A stretch of 24,169 nt of DNA. It comes from Protostelium mycophagum. Lineage: Eukaryota > Evosea > Variosea > Protosteliida > Protosteliaceae. Below the pieces are notes generated by a model. The model saw only the letters and a list, made by a program, of their open reading frames with translations, did no database searches and was not told where the DNA came from. Within the stretch, counting starts at the first letter, position 1. Every line of letters starts with the position of its first letter. Where the stretch lies: assembly GCA_002081555.1 (NCBI GenBank), contig MZNV01001220.1, forward strand, positions 1 through 24,169, written 5' to 3'. Position numbers and translations under genes: made by a program. Shown one piece after another: positions 1-9,821 of this stretch.

Positions 1-15
1 CTCAAAGCGTTCAGT

Positions 16-958
16 TCAGACTGTGCGCTCCAAGACAAGACGACATCCACCACAACTAAGAAGATGAGCCCTCGCATCGTTTTTATGTTGTGGGTTCTTA
101 AAAATAATGACAGAAGAAAAACCTGAATCAAGTGTCAAAATGTCAACGTTTCCGATACTCTACTTACGCTATACCCACTTCAGGTTAATAACCGCGATCT
201 AAACGATTTATTTCGGAAATGTCAGGTGATCTTACCTGTCTGGTTTTACAAAATTGAACAAAAGGACCAGCCTCCGCAAGGATGTAGCCTCTTAATGATA
301 CTTGGGTGACATCGCTCTTCACTGTGAGCAATGTATTCAGCCATTCCTGAGTGGTAAAAGAATCTGGAATTAAAACTCCGCCATAAGTCTTTAATTGGCC
401 TTGATGGATGTGAGATTTGCTGTTCAAATTAAATTAATACATCAGGAGAATTATGTAACATTTACAATTGAACGCTTCTGAGAATAATAATTCGTAAAGA
501 CTCATTCAAGAAATCCTTCGGATGCATGTGCCCAATCTCAATTGCGGCATAACCTGAATTGACGATGTGTTGTTACCGTCCGACTGTTCAAGTTATTTTT
601 GTCCGGACTGTTTCCATTACAATGCTGTAAAGTAGCTTTAAAATTAAGCCGGTTTTGTATGTGTTCTCTCCAAGGGAAAATTCCGTAGTGACAGGCCGAT
701 TTTCTTTCTTCAAATAAAACTCATCACCAGCAGCCCAGATGAGCCTCCCTTCGGCTCTGTCAGAGTCTTCAACCAACAGGGTGCGGATATCTCTCCATTC
801 ATTTGTAAAATGAGACCTGATCTCTTTAGGATGCAGAGGAGAAGGTTCTTCCGTCAACAACGTCTTCTCTGTCCCAATCGATGACGTCTGAAAGGCTTGC
901 TTCAATCAGTAAACTGAGGCGGCTAAGTCAAGTTAACATCTCCTTGAATGGGCTTCAT
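16..958 (-). CDS. Unrecognised 207-aa protein, five exons
   Basis: I do not recognise this protein. Exons on the minus strand are 958-938, 887-621, 536-466, 419-236 and 96-16. All introns are GT-AG and all joins keep phase, giving 207 residues and a TGA stop. The first exon encodes MKPIQGD. The large second exon is mixed and acidic, with the stretch EWRDIRTLLVEDSDRAEG followed by RLIWAAGDEFYLKK. The end has a small cysteine cluster, SCGGCRLVLE. No signal peptide or membrane segment is visible. The start codon overlaps the start of the divergent coiled-coil gene, so either start could be wrong. The acceptor of exon 3 was chosen to keep frame and is the weakest join. The last exon has an alternative frame that would encode a hydrophobic N-terminus. 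Function unknown; the gene is likely real because five phases agree. Confidence 0.5.
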
Positions 959-3635
959 ACAGCAGAGGGAACAAGTGATTAATCATTCATTTTCAACTGG
1001 AAGAAAAGAACTGTTCTATCCTGAAGATGTGATTTTGATCAATCAAACAGGTCCACGTCCGCGAATAGAGTCACGCAGGAATAGTCTGGTGCTTTCTTCG
1101 CCAGAGGAAAAACGAAAGAGTGTCCTGCTCAGTTCATCATACATGGCCATGAAGAGATCGAGCGGAAACTTTTCGATGGATAACGCGTACAAGGCAGCAC
1201 TAGAAGACATGCGATCACGAGAGGACTCGCGAACACCAAGATCAAATCAGTCATCACCAAAAGTGATTCTGTTCAAAATGTGCAACAATTGATCATGATC
1301 CAGGCAACTGTAGGAAACAAGATCACCTCATCACCTTCGTCAGTGGGCACCCCTCGAGCAACCTTGTCCCCGCGACCTGTCCCCTCCAGCTCCGAATCCG
1401 AATCCGAATCCGAATCTGAATCTGACACAGAAGACGGTAATTTTCTTTCATCGAAATTTGCCAAATCCAAAAATAAATGGCTCGTTGTAGATTCAAGCGG
1501 GGGGGAAGACGAAGACAAAATGAACATCGGCGAAAAATTGAAAGCGGAACGTCAGAAACTGAAAACTGCGAATCAGACCATTCTTAAACTATTGAAACAG
1601 GTGACACGTCATTGTTATTGTCTTGACATCTTCAGGTGTCGCAGTATAAACAAGTGATAGAGAACGAGAAGCAAGAGCTAGAAAACCAATGTAGAGATGC
1701 CAGAAATCAATGCGTCACATATCAAGCAGAGATAAGCGCACTGAACGAAGAAGTAGAATTGTATAGGTCCAAAATTTCGGTGAAATTTCATGAGGATGTG
1801 AAATAATACTGAAAGTTACAGGAAATGGAAGAAGAATCTTCTGCGCGTGGAAAGGAGACGATCTCGGATTTGCAGACATTGATCAAAGAATTGGCCATGA
1901 TCGAAGAATCCAATGAGCTGATGACAAAACAGTTGGAAGTCCAAAATGAGCAAGTGAAGCAATACAAAGAAGAGGTGACTTTTTACTCTTGATGCATCAA
2001 ACTTTTTCGTTCAACTTTGTGGAGGGAAATCTGTGCCCGATGTCTATAATGACATTTTTCAGGTGGAGATATCACGAAAAATCATTGCGGAGCAAAATGA
2101 AAGGCTGAAGAGAAACATGCCATCAGTTGCCCCAAGTGATCTTCCTCAGATGAATCGATTGAGTGAAGAACTCGAGCGAGAGAAAACCCGCGCCAAACAG
2201 GTAGATCGCCATTTCAAAATTTGAATTCTGATTTTGGCGCCAAAGGTCTCGGTACTAGTGGATCAATTACGTCTGTTGATGTCCGACCACAGCACTTCTG
2301 ATCCAACAGAGAGCCACAAGCGGCTTCTTGGTGAAATCTTAGAAGTCAAATCCTCACACGAAAACACTTTGAGCACGCTAGATGAGGAGAGAAAGAAAAA
2401 TGCTGGAGCACAACAGCGCATCCGGGAGTTGGTGCAGTCACAAGCGAGAGCTCTTGATAATTTAGAACAAGAGAGGCAGATGAACAACAGCCTCCGAAAA
2501 TTGATGCCCACCAATCCGCCAGAACACCCAGCGTGAGTGATTTTCTGGCTCGTTGTAGTCGAGTTGTTCTTACGCGTGTAGGATTATAGATCCTGTCGCG
2601 GCACAAGGAGATGTGTGGAGTTGGAGTTCGTTTAGAAGGAGAGCAAACACACAAGATGACGCACTGTTGACATCTGCGATGCAGCGGCGAATAATTGAGA
2701 TGGAATGGGATCAGATGAGGAAGATGTACGGAGATGTGTCACCTGATGGCACGCTCACACCTCAGACAGTAAGCGGAATTGAAGTCTGATTTTGTTTGAG
2801 GCTTTTGCCACAAATCATTGCAGCGTTTTTATGTTTTTGATTTAAGCCAAGTCACCAGATCAATGATTAATAAATTTCATTGAAAAATGTAGACACAAAG
2901 TCCTCCCTCCTCACGAAAAGAAATGCACTTGAACAACGTGGATTTCCTGCGACGCTCCATCGAACCAAGTACGTATCTGCCAAAACTGTCAATATGACAT
3001 CTGACGTCTTGTCAGGCTCCGGAAGTGGCAGTGTCACACCCCGAACGAGGGCTAAATCCACACTGGACCAAACTATGGAGCATCTCCAAGACGCCAAGCG
3101 CCAGAAGAAATATCTCAAGCAATTGAAGAAGGAGGAGAAGGAGCGCAAGAAGCGCGAACGCGAGATGGAGAAAAAAAACCAGGAGATGATGCGTAAATCC
3201 CGTTCTTATACAGTGGAGGATCAGGGTCTAAACTCCCCCAACTCAGGATCACCCACTTCAGAACTGAGGCGCAACGTTTCTTTTCTGAAATTGTTCAGAA
3301 GGAGTGCAGTGCATCTGAGTGATAACGAGTCAGAGACGAGTTCGAAGGACCAGAAAGAGCCCAAAGAGGTGGTGCGCAAGACAGAGTCTGGGAAGTTGTC
3401 GCGACGCCATCTCAATATAGAGAGCTCATCCAGACCCATGTCGATGCCGCCATCACCAAAGATGACACAAGACATCAAAGAAGCATTGGCTCGAGAAGAG
3501 GAGGTAGATCCGCAGAGTGATGATGAAGTTATGAGAGAGAAGTTGACATCGTTGTCTGCACGAGGAACGCTTAAGAGTAAGGAGAGACCACGGAGGATGA
3601 CTGGGATTTTTGGGTCCTTAAGAGAAAGGACATGA
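948..3635 (+). CDS. Serine-rich coiled-coil protein, 720 aa, ten exons
   Basis: Exons are 948-1262, 1304-1436, 1491-1600, 1636-1779, 1822-1974, 2063-2200, 2246-2532, 2582-2768, 2893-2968 and 3016-3635. All introns are GT-AG, 35-124 nt, and the phases agree. The N-terminal ~100 residues are low-complexity and basic/serine rich. A Ser-Glu run follows, then about 300 residues of heptad-like coiled coil rich in Glu, Lys and Gln (for example LDEERKKNAGAQQRIRELVQ). A conserved-looking island reads MQRRIIEMEWDQMRKMY, then FLRRSIEPSS. The C-terminal exon has a Lys/Glu-rich helix (LKQLKKEEKERKKRERE) and a disordered basic tail ending GIFGSLRERT. It looks like a cytoskeletal or centrosome-type scaffold, but no family was recognised. 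The start at 948 is the first ATG in frame and overlaps the divergent neighbour's start, so the 5' end is uncertain. Confidence 0.7.
1391..1425 (+). repeat. Coding hexanucleotide repeat (TCCGAA)n
   Basis: Four perfect TCCGAA units are followed by TCTGAA and a partial unit. In frame they encode alternating Ser-Glu in the coiled-coil gene. This is probably a length-variable acidic linker with potential CK2 phosphorylation sites. Confidence 0.85.
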
Positions 3636-3942
3636 ATGAATGGTGGTTTGACGTCATCTGATTACTTCTACAACGGCTAAAAGAATGTTCAAATGAATTA
3701 TTCACTTCTTCAAAACAAGCGGAGACACCGTCATCCTCCCGAGACACTTTCACATTTTTTTAACTTGAAATTCAAACCCCAATTTTTCCCGCCTTTTTTC
3801 TTGTGCTTTAAATTCAATTTCAGAATCTACCAAAGTTTGGCAGATGTCCAGCAGTTATCATAAACAATGTACACTCTAAACAACTCTCTTGAAGCCGGTA
3901 TTTCGTGAGAACAATCAACGAGCTTAAAGGAGGGTGTTTATT
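3636..3942. other. Convergent intergenic gap
   Basis: AT-rich spacer between the coiled-coil gene and the minus-strand gene ending at 3943. It holds a perfect TGACGTCA palindrome at 3649-3656, 14 bases after the stop, and a TTTCCCGCC tract near 3784. No AATAAA signal for the plus-strand gene was seen close to its stop, and no gene is supported. Confidence 0.5.
3937..3942 (-). terminator. AATAAA polyadenylation signal abutting a stop
   Basis: On the minus strand the TGA stop (3945-3943) is followed directly by AATAAA with no base between. This supports the minus-strand reading frame ending here and matches the compact 3' ends of other genes in the window. Confidence 0.6.
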
Positions 3943-4539
3943 TCATTTAGTTACTATGAAGGACTGCCAATTGTCCTCTACATATTTCACTTTCCAATCA
4001 TCATCGTCATCATTCATTTCTCCGTAGAACTTCTCGATCTCGATCAGAGCCTTCAAAAACCGCTTGACGAGTTTGCCTTGCTCTTTGATGAACCACATTG
4101 CCGTGATCATGTTTGTTGTCACTTCCTCTGCGGACACCTCGTCCATGTCTATCTGCAATGAACATCAATCACATGTCTGTTTTAGACATTACCTCATGCA
4201 TGTATTTCTTTTCGATCTCCTCGATGGTCAAATCGATCAGATTGTCAATCACTTTTCTCTCATGTCTTATGCCGCAGTGTAGATCGTCATTTAAACGGAT
4301 CTCTTTTATATTTCAGAATTTATTTCACTTTTTTTTGTAATTCCAGATTTGGAAAGAAAATGATATCTATATCTTTGGCAAATGTGATCTCAAAGATTGT
4401 TCAATACGGGACTTCTCTTCTATTGAATTGTATCATTCCACAAAATTCAATAAAAAGAAAAAAAATCCTTCTGTGCAAAAAAACTCTTACCGCAAGAAGT
4501 AGCTCTAAAGGTGGTATGTTACCGTAGATTTTGAATTTT
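3943..4539 (-). CDS. C-terminal exons of an acidic helical protein, 5' end unresolved
   Basis: Not recognised. Three phase-consistent minus-strand exons are visible: 4539-4491, 4300-4193 and 4152-3943, ending in TGA. The last intron (4192-4153) has a clear gtaatg donor and gcag acceptor. The protein reads NIPPLELLLA, then LNDDLHCGIRHERKVIDNLI, then a helical block containing EEVTTNMITAMWFIKEQGK and KRFLKALIEIEKFYG, an Asp run DDDDD and the tail DNWQSFIVTK. No ATG was found for the first exon, so at least one upstream exon is missing. It could be the 3' part of the gene at 4827-6190 with tRNA-Ala lying in an intron, but that exon set ends in its own TAG and the phases do not connect simply. 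The last two exons are convincing; the first is tentative. Confidence 0.5.
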
Positions 4540-4638
4540 CTGTGAAGATATCACTTTTTAGATTCTACCGAATTGCAGAATAAATTCAAAAAAGAAATTT
4601 TTTTAAAAATTAAAAAAACGCAGGAGTAAAAAAGGTTG

Positions 4639-4723
4639 TGGAGGATCAGGGTATCGATCCCTGTACCCCTCGCAAGCTAGAATCGATGCTAAGCGAGTGC
4701 TCTACCATATGAGCTAAACCCCC
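4639..4723 (-). tRNA. tRNA-Ala (AGC) with a 12-nt intron
   Basis: Minus-strand cloverleaf starting GGGGGTTTAGCTC, with D arm, anticodon stem CTCGC/GCGAG, T arm CAGGG-ATCGATA-CCCTG and 3' end CCTCC plus discriminator A. The anticodon loop is TTAGCA, a 12-nt insertion TCGATTCTAGCT, then T. The insertion sits one base after the AGC anticodon, the canonical place for eukaryotic tRNA introns. The mature form would be 73 nt. The acceptor stem has one T-T mismatch. It lies between coding exons on the same strand. Confidence 0.9.
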
Positions 4724-4826
4724 AGGATGTTTTTGGCGCCAAAAGTGACCATATAGTATACTTACATATAGACAAAATTTTGTTCGTATCGCCAATATTT
4801 TTCTTGTCCCAAAAAAAATCTTCTGT

Positions 4827-6190
4827 CTAAGAAAATTGTGTGAAATTGAAGGGATTATTCAGCAGCACCATCCTATAATGGGATAAGAAATCTGAATCTG
4901 TCTTTGCTCCGTAGTCAATCCAGACCCTTCAAAATATTCAATAACTTTGTAAATCTCAAGAGAGGAAGATAATCACGGTCCCTTACCGTTTTTTTATACG
5001 GTGTTTACCGCGAAAAAATCTTCAAAGAACACAGCAAGTATCCAAAACACACCTGCTCTCCCGCTTAATACTCCATTCTGTTATAGATGCAGAAAGAATT
5101 GTCCTCTATATTCTCAGAATAGTTGGCCCATCTGATCACGTCAGGTCTCATGATGGGATGATTGAGCATGTCGGCCATGAGAATCAGCGCGGGAAGTTTT
5201 TTTTCCTCATCGATCCAATGTGCTGAAGATTTTGAGTGAACTATAAGAGTGTAATTTTGAAATTTGAATTCGCTGATGCGCGGGAGAATTTCAAGTTAGC
5301 CAAGTACATATTTTAAATCAGTAAAAATAAAAATTCACTTTTTCAAATTTCTCAGAAAAATCCTTTCAGACCTATCAAAACCAAAAGTCTTCACTAGCTC
5401 TCAACCAGCGCAAAGTAGAATAACATGTTATAATATTTAATCACAAATTTAAAGCGTGGTCATACCACAAATACGGATCAAAATCGATATGATTGTGATT
5501 GTGAATTTTGGAGTACCTCGGTTACCCCGACAGAAAATGATCATCTTGTAATGTTCTTTGAGATCATTTTTCATTGCCATGATGTATGTAATCAAACACT
5601 TTGTGATTTTGAAGATGAGCGAGCTCCTCTCTTCAGTCCAGGAAAGGATAAGATCGTACTCTTTTGGCAACATATCTGCTTGTATCAGCCTTCCAATACA
5701 ACAGAATGTACGCTCACTGAAATAAGGTGCCCAGAATGATGTGTCTCTCCAACCTTCTTTCTTCAATTAGATTCTTAGAAATCGTTCACATGATCAGACA
5801 AAGAAGGGCAGAAAATGGATCCTCAGATCTGCCTGATTCCTGAATAGAAATGTTGGAAGTGACTCCATGCTCTGAGAGCCATGATGTGAATCGATCGGGA
5901 TCTGTGTGTCTGTTGATTTCTTGTCTTCGCAACACACTTTTCCTCTGATACACTGAACACTGTTCAAGTTTCAAAGGTCTCCTTTTATGCGAGTGGCCGG
6001 CAGGAACTTCTCTGACAGACGCCCAAAATGATTTCTTCAAATAAGAACTTGCAATCAAAATTATCATCAATTCCCAATTTGTCTCTAACGTTTCCGGACC
6101 TCTCCTCTAACGCCCTCTCAAACCTCTCCACTGGGTCTTTCCACGTACCAAAGACAACGGCCGCTCCGTGAGTCACACCCACCCGCACAT
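4827..6190 (-). CDS. Unrecognised 272-aa protein, about six exons
   Basis: Minus-strand exons 6190-6179, 6106-5800, 5753-5526, 5222-5072, 4981-4926 and 4891-4827 join in phase and end in TAG. The protein starts MCGWRRGPETLE and continues WELMIILIASSYLKKSFWAS, a basic stretch HSHKRRPLKLEQ, and later LPKEYDLILSWTEERSSLIF and AHWIDEEKKLPALILMADML. It looks alpha-helical, perhaps an armadillo/HEAT-like or cyclin-box fold. Faint resemblances to TAF1B/Rrn7 and to HUWE1-type helical repeats were considered and are not good enough to name it. The first, 12-nt exon is the weakest: another route keeps a longer frame, GVTHGAAVVFG, joined by the strong donor gtacgt near 6142. The middle exons (6106-5072) are the best supported. 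Confidence 0.45.
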
Positions 6191-6420
6191 TTCAAAGTTC
6201 AAAAACCGATTTTTTACAAACTCCCTCAGAATTTGATATCTTCCCGCCGGATAAGATACCTATAAATCGCAGTCAAAGTTGCCCTGGGTTGAGATTTCTT
6301 TTGTTTCGAAATTTGAAGGAAACCTCAGATTTCTAAATAATAAACTCCCACCGCAACCTGAGCCAACACGCAGCACAAAAGTGTCTTGTACAACTATAAA
6401 ATCATGAATAAATCCTCATT

Positions 6421-6721
6421 TTATACTTTGAAGAAGATCTTCTTGTAGAAGAGTACTCCAGCCACAAGAGTCCAGAATATCGCGTCTAACATGCCCCAGA
6501 AGAAAGATCCGTTATACCTCGAAATTAACCGAGATATTTTTGTGTTTTTTCGAGCATTTTTGTGTCTTTTGGTGATTTTTATCAAAGAGATTTGTGATGC
6601 TCCATTATTCTTGTGCACAGCTCCATCACATAACAAAATTCGATCTAAAGTTAAAAATCCTCACGTTAACGGGTACATAGACATTATATTTGTATTCACA
6701 AGGAGCATGAGCCCTCTTCAT
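6421..6721 (-). CDS. Small protein with a C-terminal membrane segment, about 81 aa
   Basis: Exon 1 (6721-6665) encodes MKRAHAPCEYKYNVYVPVN and ends at a strong donor, gtgagg. Exon 2 ends at TAA at 6421 and contains YNGSFFWGMLDAIFW, then TLVAGVLFYKKIFFKV. The single hydrophobic segment ends in a basic cap (KK...K), like a small tail-anchored or organelle membrane protein. The exon 2 acceptor is uncertain; 6609 keeps phase and gives 81 residues, with a Lys-rich middle. The stop lies in AGTATAAAATG, so a TATAAA variant polyadenylation signal overlaps it. Its neighbour downstream on the same strand is the 272-aa gene. No family recognised. Confidence 0.4.
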
Positions 6722-6966
6722 CACTAGATTTACTGTCCAAACACTACTTGATCATTCAGAAAAATCCACGAATTTTCAAAAATTGATTTGAAATTTCCAG
6801 AATTTTTATGGGATTTATTGCGCTCAAAAATTCTGAGAAAATTCATACTTTCGTTCCACGTCATCTGTTTCATTCTGGATGTGTTCCAGGAACCGAATTC
6901 TGGTGCGGACCCTGTTCCACACAACAACGAATATAAACATAAAAATGGATAAAATTGGCAAAACCG

Positions 6967-7037
6967 TGCGTCGACCGGGAATCGAACCCGGGTCTCCCGC
7001 GTGGCAGGCGGAAATTCTACCACTGGACCATCGACGC
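6967..7037 (-). tRNA. tRNA-Gly (GCC)
   Basis: 71-nt minus-strand cloverleaf without intron. Acceptor GCGTCGA pairs with TCGACGC, discriminator A. The D arm is GGTCCAGTGGTAGAAT, the anticodon loop contains GCC, and the B box GGTTCGATTCC is intact. It lies about 30 bp beyond the probable polyadenylation signal of the PAPS transporter gene. Confidence 0.95.
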
Positions 7038-7066
7038 GATGTGTTTGCTGGTCATTCATGATTGTT

Positions 7067-7072
7067 CAGTTT
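7067..7072 (-). terminator. Probable AATAAA signal of the PAPS transporter gene
   Basis: CAAATAAACT on the minus strand, about 67 nt after the transporter stop and before tRNA-Gly. It is the nearest canonical signal. Confidence 0.4.
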
Positions 7073-7138
7073 ATTTGATGTCCCATTGCATTATGAGAAA
7101 ACATCGTATCTTTCGCGTTGCTCGCCAATTCAAAACCG

Positions 7139-9259
7139 TCATGTCCTATTGAACATCCATTTGTACAATTCGTGAAATTCTCTCTGGTTCTTCGCGTAAA
7201 TATTCAGTAGAATTCCAGAAACCGAAAATACTCCTGGAATAGTATAAGTATCATAAAACATTTTAAATTTTTAAATCTTCTCACCAGCAAAGAGGTAGCT
7301 CAAAAGAAACGGCTTAGGAAAAACAACAAAAGATAACACGAGTGTTGTCAGCTTCCTGCAGGTACCAACCGTCGCCGTGACAAAGATTCCGCAGGTCTTC
7401 GTGATGTTCAGAGCGAAAACACCTCCCATATATCCACACATGGACATCAGCTGAAAAGTCAAAGAAACTTCCGAGAAAATTCGAGGAAATTCCAAAGAAA
7501 GGATACGAAAGTGAGGCTGTAGACGAGGGGTGTTTGTGAGGAGTATTCTAATGCAGTAAACATCCGACCAGTGAAGACGAGTCCGATGGTGACTAAGGGT
7601 GCTCCGATCAGGGCCTGATGATAAATCTAAAACTTTCAAAAATGCCCAGAAATAGCGGTTAACCCCAGAAATAGCCGTTAAAAATTATTGTTGGACTTGC
7701 CAATCATATTTTTGTCGAATATATTTTTTTCTGAAAGAGAGAAATAAATATTTGCGAATTTTCAACGAAATTTCTCACCCTATTGAGTACTAGGTCAGAG
7801 TGATTTTTTACGAGTCGACATTTTTATATTTTCGTGACATCGCACTCCGGCAAAGCCGAGATCAATAAGACGATAATGAGATATCATGATGAGATATAGA
7901 TGAAGACAGTCACCATCTCACGCTCTGTACACGAATGTTTGCTCATCACCACATCCTGTAAGTTCTGTCCAATAGATTCGCACGCAACAGAAAGGCATTG
8001 TAGAATGATCCCTACACGTGTCACTCACGTTAAATAACGTGAGACTTACCGAGACTTGTCGGCGATGTCCGTACCGTTGCGTCAGCGAGTGAAAATAAAA
8101 TGACACCCAGCAATAATAAAACTGAAGCGATGTACTGAGACACTGAGTATCTACAACAGTTATTCTCATCCCATCTACAACGACTCACTTTTTTCCGAAA
8201 AGGAATCTCCCGATGATCATGAGTGGGATCACTTTGGAGGACTACAACGCGTCAAAAAAATCATGGAAAATTCACCGAAATTTCTTGGAAATTCACCTTG
8301 AAAAGGACTTTTGTGGGAAAACTTAGGTAATCGAGTGACAAGTTGGAGAGCGCAAGGGAAGAGACAACAAATACGGATATCTTTGCATAATCGATCCATG
8401 GTGCCCTGAACATCTTTAAGAAGAGAAAATTCGAGCTGCTAGTTCTGTGAAATCATGTAAAGTGATGTGATCTATCACAAGTTTGTGATTTTGGGATGAA
8501 TGTACAATCATCGCTTGTGATGAGATCAAATAAAACTAAAATGTCATCTGTGCCAATTGCCGCGTCAGCAGCTCCGAACCACCGAATAAAATTCTTGCAT
8601 TCATGATGCCCACCTAGCGGCAGTATCTCCGGTCAATTTCCTCTCTGTGAATGAAAATAGCAAGTAACACAAGTATTGCAATAAGGTCACGAAAAGTCCA
8701 AAGTGAAAGTCTGGAAGGCGAAAGAGTCTCTCCTGAAGAAAATGAAAATCGAAATCAGTCGGTTGCAGAAGATTGAGATCTGTTTTCGTTTTGGTGAAGC
8801 CCGATCGATATGCAAATCAGTGGTCGTGACAGACAAAAGTGGATGTAATATGGCCTTGAATGATTATAAAGTACGGAGATGCCTCACCTGCAGTAGACCA
8901 TATGGTAAAAAGAAACCAAATAATCCAACGACGCTGATCATGAATTGTGCCCTAGTTGTGAACCCAGAAAGATCGAGCGCACCAAAAAGAAGGTGCTTGT
9001 CTTGAAGAGTGTTTTTCAATTCTGGTGTGTTGATCATTGGCAGCATCTCTTGTTTTTCATGGTGTCTATGTATGATCCCACTATCTTCAACATCGACGAT
9101 GTCTTCGACTAGATCCTCTTCATAACGCCTGCTTATCTTTGGAGATAACATAGAGAACCATTCTGAAACTTGGTTGGTGATCCTACTTGACGATGAGGTT
9201 GGTGATGTCCCACGAGTTCTCCTGGGTTTATCTAAAGAAGTCCTCAAGGTGGGGTTCAT
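7139..9259 (-). CDS. SLC35B3: PAPS transporter, SLC35B3 type
   Basis: Nine minus-strand exons (9259-8888, 8732-8614, 8405-8297, 8241-8189, 8150-8050, 8011-7914, 7614-7507, 7450-7285, 7233-7139) join in phase to give 406 aa; human SLC35B3 is about 400. A ~75-residue polar N-terminus precedes FGALDLSGFTTRAQFMISVV and LPYGLLQERLF, which match the family start (LDLS..., YGYLQE). Other signatures in order are LSNLSLDYLSFPTKVLFKSS, GKKYSVSQYIASVLLLLGV, NLQDVVMSK, GYMGGVFALNITKTCGIFV, TCRKLTTLVLSFVVFPKPF and GILLNIYAKN. Known role: a nucleotide-sulfate transporter of the drug/metabolite superfamily that moves 3'-phosphoadenosine 5'-phosphosulfate into the Golgi for sulfation, with about ten membrane helices. 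SLC35B2 is the alternative; the LDLS and YGLLQE features favour B3. The start at 9259 is the first ATG giving a cytosolic tail; an in-frame extension upstream is possible. Confidence 0.9.
7848..7858. repeat. Intronic palindrome CGGCAAAGCCG
   Basis: Perfect 4-bp arms CGGC/GCCG around AAA, inside the intron between transporter exons 6 and 7. It is one of a set of similar palindromes confined to introns in this window. Confidence 0.6.
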
Positions 9260-9821
9260 ATCTTCAGTGCCAGAAAGGCATCGAAGGAAGGAATGTGGTT
9301 CCTGGGGATTTTTTGAATTTCGCAATCTACAGACAAGATTAGCAGTCCCTAACGTGGTTTGCGGTAATGTGACGTGCGCTTGCAGTTGCCTTCGCAACAA
9401 AAAAATCAACAGGCATTCATTGTTCCTTGTCATCTATATTTATGCTGTTATTGTAGTATTCTCTATTTCACTGGGATACAGCCACCTCTAATTAGAGACT
9501 AATTAGAAAAATAACCGTGCAGTGCACGTGCGTTACAGTGAAAATGTCACAGAAACGCCGTCCTCTAATTAGAGAAACCCCGGCTGCCCGCGAACACACA
9601 GAGAGTGTTTGGCAGAGACTGGCCGCCACTTGGTGAAACCGAGAACAGCACCGACAAACTTTGCCCTCCTCGCTGTACATAATTTTACTTGAAATTCTAA
9701 ACCCCTGGGTCCCCTCAACCTCGCATACAATATGTCCGAGTAGTTTGTTATGTAGCGAAAATAAATGACTTGTTGAACAGATCATTCGGTAATCGTTTAT
9801 CAATTTACAAAAAGACAAGTC
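9260..9821. promoter_or_regulatory. Upstream region of the PAPS transporter with paired palindromes
   Basis: 562-bp gap with no supported gene. It carries two identical 12-bp palindromes, CTCTAATTAGAG, at 9486-9497 and 9563-9574, plus a further half site ACTAATTAGAA just after the first. TAATTA is the core of homeodomain sites. The position, 227-315 bp upstream of the transporter start, suggests promoter elements. The sequence cannot say which protein binds. Confidence 0.4.

Noticed and set aside
1-77. Minus-strand signal-peptide-like frame MRGLIFLVVVDVVLSW
   Set aside because: The same bases read in another frame complete the 207-aa gene in phase with a stop at 16-18, so the hydrophobic frame is more likely a shadow. 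It cannot be fully excluded because the window ends here.
5072-5222. TAF1B/Rrn7 cyclin-box identity for the 272-aa gene
   Set aside because: Only a short stretch (PALILMADML ... VIRWA) is reminiscent; no zinc ribbon or other family landmark is present.
6730-7059. Open frames on both strands across the tRNA-Gly
   Set aside because: They read through the tRNA gene; residues such as SRESNPGLP come from the B-box region of a tRNA.
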